Source of the DNA: Akkermansia muciniphila
GTDB taxonomy: Bacteria > Verrucomicrobiota > Verrucomicrobiia > Limisphaerales > UBA9464
NCBI GenBank assembly: GCA_945900455.1
Contig: CAMDJH010000007.1
Location: 1-50,379 of the forward strand
DNA: 50,379 nt
Reading direction: 5' to 3'
A program made the translations under genes and the position numbers. Positions 30,111 through 39,100 of this stretch are shown piece after piece (the first letter of the stretch is position 1; every line of letters starts with the position of its first letter). The notes beneath the pieces are model-generated. The model had not been told where the DNA came from, did not search any database, and saw only the letters and a list, made by a program, of their open reading frames with translations.

Positions 30111-33100
30111 TTCGTCACAGATTTAAAGAGCTCCGATAGAGGATTGGTCAATTCGGTCCTTATTCTAATAAGTTCTCCATGCAATGCTGGTGCTAGCAAT
30201 GACTTAAATGCCAACGATGTCCGTTCTATAGCTTGACCTTGATTTTGTAATGAAGCCGCCAATTTGTCTTCAACTGACTTGAGCCTATCATAGACCAACT
30301 TATTATAATCTGGATGTGGGCCTCGGTGGCCGGGGACCTGAATAATCCATTCATCGGCATAGGGATTAATGCCCGTCCCACGGAACAGATCATTAAACTT
30401 ATCCGTAAACGGTCCCGCGCCATTGGGTGCCTTGGAGTTCCGATTCTTGTTGGTGCAAATGTGATGTTTGGGTAGCTTGTCCCCCGCACGCTCCACCGCC
30501 GCATAGTATGCTTCGAGGCTTTCCACGACCGCAATCTTGTCGCCCTTGAATCGTGTTGCCCAGTTGGCGAAATCATCCACATTGCCTTCTTTGGCAATGA
30601 ACAAGTGGTACAGCTTTTGAAAGCCAGCTATAGCTTCTTCGGATGCCTCTTCGCCGAGATACAGGATTAGTTCCGCCTGGCGCTTGAGGAACCACTTGGC
30701 CTTGCCCTGCGTTCCAAACCCGCCCAATTCTTCCGCGACCATCATGTCTTCGACAAGGTGGTCAATGTTGACCTTGTTTCGCCCCTTCTTCCGCACGAAC
30801 TCGGACACGATCTCAATCACCTGCGCGCAGCCCGTGAGGGATGCGAGCGCAGCCCGCCGGTGGTTCATCACCGTGAAAGCACCATTCGGACACGCGAGAT
30901 CCGTCATCCGCATCAGGGCCTGCAAGCCCCGCATTTCAGCTTCATTCTTGCAGAAACGCGCTCCCACGCGCGTGAAACCGTTTCGGAATATCTGCGTTGA
31001 ACTTTCAATCAACAGTTGCAGCGGTCCACCACGGGCCTTTTCGATGATAAGCGACAGATACCGTCCGGCCCGGCCCGCCACCCCGATCTTCGCCAGTCCG
31101 GCGGTCCCAACCGTCACAACAATTTGCTCGGAAATCATTCCCCCTACATAACCCTCGATATAGGCCGCGAGTGCTCCGTTTGCGACGGGATCCTCGGCGT
31201 CGTAGCCGAACGGAACAGCGGCTTCGGCAGCGTCCATCATGGCGTGAAACATGTTGGCTCCGGTTTGCTTCACTTGGACCCACGTCATCTTTGTCAGTGA
31301 TTCAAAGCTCGACTTGATCTCGCCTGCCACGTGAAAGGGATTCCGAAACAGGTTGTAGATCCCCACGGCTCCATCGATGTCGCCTCTGAATCCATCGCGA
31401 ACGCCGAACACAAAACCTTTGCCCAGGCTGGCCGGAATTTGGACTCCCTTTTGGACCCAGGGAATCATCGCTTTCGTGGTTAAAGTTCGTTCATCAAGGG
31501 GCCGCGGGCCCAATTCGGCAAGTCGTCGCGCGGATCCCTTCCGTGGCGGTCGCTTGCTCAGCGGCGACGCGTCCACCCGACTGACGCCTATTGTCTCGTC
31601 CGGCAGGGTATGACCCGAGACCGCAGCCCACTCCAAGGGCGGGGTGTGGATCGTTTCATCGACGGTATCGATCAACGACGCGAACTCCTCATCCCGGATC
31701 AGTTGCCTCTTGACCGTTTCCACTCGGTTCCCGGAGGCGTCGATCACCTGAGCTTCGATTTCTCCATACCCATCGAAGATTGCATAAAACTGCAGCGGTT
31801 GGTCATGCCCGGAGTTAATGAAAATGACCCTGGGATTGGGAAAGGGCTCGACTGCGGAAGGATTCGTCGCGGCCTCGATCTCCTCGCTCGAAAGAACATT
31901 CGTGATAGAATCATAAATCGTGTGTGTTGGACGGCTTCCAAAGAGGCTGTCGTAAGTGCCGAGGTCCTCGCCCGTGCCGGGATTGACGAATCGAACACTC
32001 TTGTCCCGCCAGTATTCCTCGTCATTGATCAATTCACCCCACGCCATTCGGTCGCGGGAATTCAATGTGGTTCCGGCAAATACCAGGGTAACTGCACCCT
32101 GGCCCTGTCCGGCCATTGTGCTCGGATCCACGACGTAGGTATCCGTGGTCGTACCACTTCCCCGCCAAGATCGCTTCGTGTAGATGGGCGTGCGATTATG
32201 TCCATCGACGGAATCCGGCACAAATTTCTCCCACCACACATGCTGAGCGTCCGTCTTGGGAGAACCAAATTTGATCCGATACTGCGCGGCGCGGAACTCT
32301 CCGTATCGTCCATCGGATGAAAGGTGCTGCATGCCGAGGATCTCATCATCCGGGTACGCGCTGAAATTGCCCTGAAAGGACGCCGGGCACTGGCTTTTCG
32401 CCGCAAGCATGAAATCGTGGTCGCTGTTTTCGTTCTGATAGTCTTGAAACCAGGAGAAGTTGAATGCAACCGGCAGAATTATAAACACGGCAGCCTCCGT
32501 GTAAATATATGCCGGATCAAACCTGCCTTGAAAAAAGGTTAACGTGCCGGAGGAGCCTGAAGAATACGTAATCAATCGCTCCCCATGAGGGGCTCGAGGC
32601 AAGGGATGCCACCAACCGGTCTCCGACCGGGACAACATTCCGGTTTGCGGATCGAAGTCTTGGGTGATCGTTCCTACTCCATAGCCTGTAACGTGGGCCT
32701 CCCGAGTTTCGCTAAACCCGGTTGCCCCAAAGCCATGAAATGTCGTGCGCGTGTACAGTTTGCCGTTCGGCGCTCGCATTGAATCAGGAGGACGCACAAT
32801 TCCGAGATCTCGAGAATTACATTCTATAATTTCTGCTGAGATTACGTAATCCTCGCCATCCAAGATTCCATCTCCATCCGAGTCTGGATTCAAAGGATCC
32901 GTCCCGATGGCAACTTCCCTGCCATCCAACGATCCATCGCCGTCGGTGTCCGGAAGGAGTGGATTTGTTCGGGCCAAAAACTCTCCTAGATTGTCCAGTC
33001 CATCGTGATCCGCGTCACCGTGGGCACCACCCAACTCGACTGGATCAACCGCTAGGCGGGCCTGTCGGCGATTGGCCGGAATTGGGGCCGTTTTCGCCTT

Positions 33101-36100
33101 AACAAAACCGAACTTTACTTCCCACCCATCCGGCAGGCCATCTTCGTTGGAGTCGGTTGATAAAGGATTTGTGCCATAAAGCCGCACTTCATCTGAATCC
33201 GATAACCCATCCCCATCCGTGTCCGCCAAGAAGGGAGATGTACCGTACAGGCGGAACTCGTCTCCATCCGACAATCCATCTTCGTCGGCATCGGGATTCT
33301 GTGGGTTGGTCGCCAGATAGATTTCATCGAGATTCGACAGCCCATCGTGATCGGGATCAGCCAATCCCGGGTCGGTATTTTGATGCAACGCAAGGCCATA
33401 TTTTTGAGCGAGGTACGACAGAACACTATCCCGTTCAACAACGCCGAGCGAGCGATCATAGATCAGGCACTCTGCGATATCACCGTCAAAGTACGGTCGG
33501 TCGGACCAGTCATAAGAGGTTCCCAGAGTAATCGGATTTGGAAAAACGAATCCGCCTTCGTTCGGAACGTTCAGTAGATCGGCACCATTCATGCTACAAG
33601 ACCACAACTCGTAGCTGCTGGCAGCGGCGAACAGGTGGGGCTGCGAAAGTCGTTCCGTTGACATCAAGCCTTCGAAACGATTATAGGAGCCGAATCCCTC
33701 GGTAATGGATCCCTCCGGAGATACGTAGCTGCCTCCAAACGACGCAAACCAGAAGCCACCCCCTTGCCGCACTCGCCGGACCACGAACGCTTCCGCTCCG
33801 AGTCCGTAATTCAGTTCCACGGGGATATCAATGGTATCGTTCGTTCCGTCAAAATGGATCCATTTGACACCGGTCGTGCGATCGATTTCCAGGGTCGGAC
33901 GCCGATCGAGGAATGGTTGACGTCCATGGGTGGCATTGCCGGAGTTGTCAGGCCAGAGGCCTGAATCGGCCACGGCCTCGCCCCCAAACGCGGCACTGAG
34001 CCAAACCCTGGGACTGGCCGGAGGGGACTTAGAGCCGGAGGAAGTCTTGAGTTTGGCAACGGGTGAATACGCAGAAAGTCCCGTGGAGGTGACGCTTCGA
34101 ACTCGATAAGACATCGTCAATCCAGGGGCAACGGTTCGGTCTGAAAACAAGACGATGTTGGTGACCGTCGCGAGCGGGAGCCAGGCGTTCGTGCCCAGTT
34201 TCCGTTCGACGGAATAGATACCACTCAACTGAGCATTCGGCGAATTCCACACCAAGTGCACCGAGCCAGAATCCAGCGAATACGCCCAGAGGTTGGTTGG
34301 ACCGACGGGTCGGTTCGGAATCCCGTATCGATTGTTGAAATAGCGATCAATCTCGGAACGTTGGACATCGCTCAAAGCGTGATTGAACACCAGCATCTCG
34401 GCAATTGCGCCCTGGAAAAAGCTTTCGGGCTCACCTGATGCAAAATTTCGAAATCCATTCCAACCGAGCTTGGGATCCGTCGGGGCGACAAACTGGTTGC
34501 TAGGGTCTTCGGAGAGCAGCACGCCATTTTCCCACAGACTCCATTTGTCGGACAGACTGGCCACGTGCAGAGCGCGGTGATTGGTTGCGCCAACCGCCGA
34601 TGGAATCCCACCTCGAGCCCAAGCGGACGCGAAATCGTCATAAAGCAGCCCGTCCCCCCAATGAGGCATGAAGGATTGTCCCTCCTGACCCATCTGCCAG
34701 AGACCGCCGCCCACAATCGGCTGGTACACGATCCACGATTCCGCCGCCGCTGCTCCACTGAGAACCGGCGGAAGGTGGAGGAATTCACCGTTGCCGGAAA
34801 ATTGAACAGCCTTTCTTCCGTGAATCGCATTGGTGACTGCGATCGGTCGGAGCAAGCGGTTCGCCTGGATTGCGTGGTTCTCGTGTCCGGACAAGTCCAA
34901 CCATACGCCGTAAAGCAGGGAGCGTGCATTCTCACCATTCAGCCATAGGATTGGATCACCCGGTGGACCCACCGGGATCGCGGCCAGTGATTTGCAGGAC
35001 ACAACACTGGAATAGGGAGAGATGCCAAACCCGTTATCACAACGGATCCGGTAGCTATAATTTGTATAAAGACTAATGGACCGATCGAGGAATTCCGAAC
35101 CGTTCGTGACGAATCCCGCGAGTTTCCATGGGGTACCGGGGATCTTCCGTTCGATTTGGTACACGCACGTATTATTGATCGTCACCTCATTCCAAAACAC
35201 GTGGAGTTGGTTGGTGGTTGTCGCAAGGGCCAGAACATTGGTAGGGGCGGATGCCGGGGCAATGAAGCCGTAGCGCCGGTTCAAATAGCTTGTCACGGCA
35301 CGGTGCTCTTCGGCAGATAAGAGCCGGTCAAAAAAGAGCATCTCAGCGATTTCACCTCGAAAATGGAAGTCGCGAGGGCCCCACGGATCGTTCGGAACGG
35401 TACTGACACCCAATTCGGGTCTGGCCGACCAAACGACCCGATTGGAGGCGAGCGCCTCGATCTCAATCCCATTGACCCAGGAGTGATACCCGGCCGAACT
35501 GGCCGTCACATGATGCCAATGGAATTCATCGATTGAAATAGGCGGTGGAATCGGTAGTGCGGCGGCCGGCCTCCCGAAAGATTCAACAATCTGCCCCTGC
35601 GGATCCGGGTAAAGTGTCATTCCTCCACCGAGTTTCCAGAGACCTCCTGGCTGGGTTGCTCGCATTACGGCCCACACCTCGCCCTCGGTGGCATTGGTCA
35701 GACTCGGGGTCAGAATAAATCGACCATCACCGGTGAAGCGATAGACGGATTGGTGCAGGTTGGTCGAGTAAACCAGCGCAGGACGCTGCCACGGATCCGT
35801 CTGCATGGCATGCCAATTGTTCCCAGAGCGGTCAAACCAGAATTCTGGCTCCAACGCGTCGCTCGCCTCGGCACGCAACCACATCTTCGGATTACAGACC
35901 GCGGCAACTTCGCCGGGACTTATCAACGCAACGGCCTCAGAGGTTGCATAGGCGGAGGCGCCAATCCAATTCGTCGCGGCCACTCGATAGCGGACAAGAG
36001 TACCGGGGGCCGCTGAAACCGTGTCTTCGACCGGCTGAACTCCGTCGTAACTCCCCACCCATGTCCAGGAGTTTGATCCCAGCTGCCGTTCAAGCCGGTA

Positions 36101-39100
36101 GCCGATTTTCGTCAGCGACTCGACCGGACTCCAGCGGATCCGAACGTGATTTGTACCGACGGGCAAACCGGATATCGAGGCAGGTATCTCCGGCCACTTG
36201 AACAAAAAGTGTCGAGCATTGAGATAGTGCTGGAGCCTCGCCCTCTCAGCCCCATCCAGTGTTCGATCGTAGACTAGGACCTCGGCAACATCCATGAGTC
36301 CACCGATGGACCGGCTGCCGACAATCCCTTGAAACGAACCCGGTCCATGCGCCACGGGACTCCCGTTGAAGAGGATCCCGGATTCAAGCGTCGACGAATG
36401 CACCCCGTAGATTCCCCACTGATTAAATGCGGGATTGGGAGGAAGAGCGGCCCAACGGGTGCTCGATCCAAAATCTTCAAGAACGCCGGTAGCGGCATCG
36501 TAGTGAGACCCGGCCCGCGAGGAACCAAATTGCCATGCGAGTCCGTGTTGCGTTGTTCTTATACCGGGACCTCGAAGTACCATCCAAGCCTCGGCCTGCA
36601 ATAAACCAAGGTTTAGGTCTGGGACGATAATTCCCAACCAGTCGAATCCAGGCGCGGGCGGCCTCTCTCCAGAGAATGTATTCCAACGGGGCTCGACATA
36701 TTGCCGATCAAATCGAGCATGCCGTTCATTGCCTGAAACATCGATCCACCGGGCACTGGCACTCCGGAGCGATCCGGCGGATTCACCCACCAGCCAAAGT
36801 TTAGGCGCCGCTGGGGGCAGATATTCGGTCGAAACCGGAACTGCTACGGAAGACTCGACGCTTGGGCTCCCGATGCCAACATCGGTCGCGAACCGGACCC
36901 GATACCGATACCTGCGGCCGGCCTCGACGGACGTGTCGACGTACCGACCTTCATCCGTAACCATCGCCAGGTCCGCATAAGGCCGATCATCGACAGATCG
37001 CTCCACGAGGGTTTGAACCCTTCCGCTGACCGGCCATTCTGTCCAGAACAGTTGAACTTCGCTGGTCTTCGTGGCGATCGACATGACATTTTGAGGCGCG
37101 GGAACATCCGGCACGATTTGATGCTTTGCCATCAAGTGACGCGCCAGGGTCAAACGCTCCGCATCGGAGAAGCTTCTGGAGAAAACCAACACCTCCAGAA
37201 TTCTGCCACGGAATGGAAATGGATCTCCGCGCGATCCATGACCGAGTGCGAGACCGGTCTCACCCCACACTCTTGCGGCCGTAGTGAAGTACTGCGACAC
37301 ACCGTTCAACCAGATTCCATAACTGTTCCAACCGCAGGAAACATTATAGATATGCCGCTGAGTAATATCCGTGATTTGGGACGTCGCAAAGACGGGTCTT
37401 TCGATTCCAAAGCTTTCCTGAATCCTCGAGTTGCCAATTGGCTGCTGGTAAAGGGGAGGCACCGATCGACTGCCCATTCGCCATTCATTTTGTCCGGAAT
37501 CGCTTTCGAGAATCACGAAGGCTTCAGCGACACTCATCGGTTCTCGAAGTGGAACCTGCATCAGATTGGTTCCCAAGAATGCCACGGCGCGTGAAGCGTC
37601 ACCCAGATCAACGATTGGAAAGCTCCCACTCGCCGACTCGGCGGCAGCGTGGTTGCGTCGGCCCGATTGATCAAGCCAAGCCCCCAAACGGATGGAATCA
37701 CTCCGCTGAGAATCGAACCATACGGTTGGATCGTACCGTTGGATGACGGGATCGAGTGTCGACACCGTCGCGTGTGCAACCGGTGAAGGGTCCGAGAAAC
37801 CCGCCCCGTTGATTGCCCGAAGACGATAGTCATAGCTTTGGCCTGCGACCACGTTTGTATCGCGCCACACCCGTTGATTCGTGACCACAATGACACACTC
37901 ATATCCTCCGTCTCCCGTCCGTCTCTGAATTTCGAAGATCATGCTTCGCTGGGATTCCGCCGGTTTCCAGCGAACTTCAACGGCGTCCCCACCCGCCTGC
38001 TCCGCCACCGTGTCCGCCGGCGGATTCGGTGGTTTCAGATCTATCCCGGATCGTTGAAGAAAAAATTGTTCAACGAGTTCCCGTTCGACGGGTTGAAGCG
38101 CGGGGGCGAAGACGCAGAAATCGGCGACCCGTCCGCGAAACGGCAGCGTCCCAAGGCCATTGTCTCCCAAGACTAGCGGGTTGGGAAATGTGGTCGTCGG
38201 ATTAGCATCGGAAAAGATCAGTTGACCGTTGATCCAGGCGGTCCACTCGCCATTCCGAGCCAGAATGTGATACAGGTGAAATTCGCTCAAATCCACATCG
38301 GTCGGGTACACCGTGTCTGGGCGCCCGGTGTTTTCAGCCAAGGGAAGCCCAACGAAGTGGAAATTGTGAAGACCGATACCCAAGTGCCAGAGCGAGCCGC
38401 CCGGCTCGCTTTTAACGAGCGCAAACACTTCCATAGCGGCACCGTTCGTGAGGAATCCCGGGATCTCAATCCGGTCGTCGAGTCCATCGAACAGAGCGGA
38501 TGGAATGCCGTCGTGGATTGCAACGGCCGGCGTGGGCGTTCGATTGGACGCCGCCTGAAAACCGTGATGGCCGTTTCCCGATAGGTCCGGCCAAACCCCC
38601 GTCGAGAGGCCATCCGCGGTTTCTCCCGTCAGCCAGATCGCCGGATGGACGGGGACGTTCGCCCACATCGCGGGAAACGTCGTCGCGCTGACCACCGGAG
38701 AAGGCGGCCCGTCACCCGCGATGCTGCATGGAACAACCCGGTAATGGTATCCGGTGACGGGAAGCAAATTGCGGTCCGTGAAGGAAACCTCATTGGTGAC
38801 AATCGCAATCGCGCGCCATAGGCCGTCGGATATCAGACGTTCTATACGAAACGCTCCGGGAAGGCCCGAGACGGATTCAGGCGGACGCCAGGACACCACG
38901 ATGTCGCTTGATCCGATGGCAACCGCTGAGGCAACGGCAACGGCATCCGGCTTTGGGGCGATGCGTGCCTCCGTGTTCAGATAATCATATACGACTTGAT
39001 TCTCTAATAATGAAAGCTTTCTATTGTAGACAATTATCTCCCCAATGTCCCCGATAAATGGCGAACGGTAGCGTGCTTGTCCAACCCAGACAAAGGGAAC

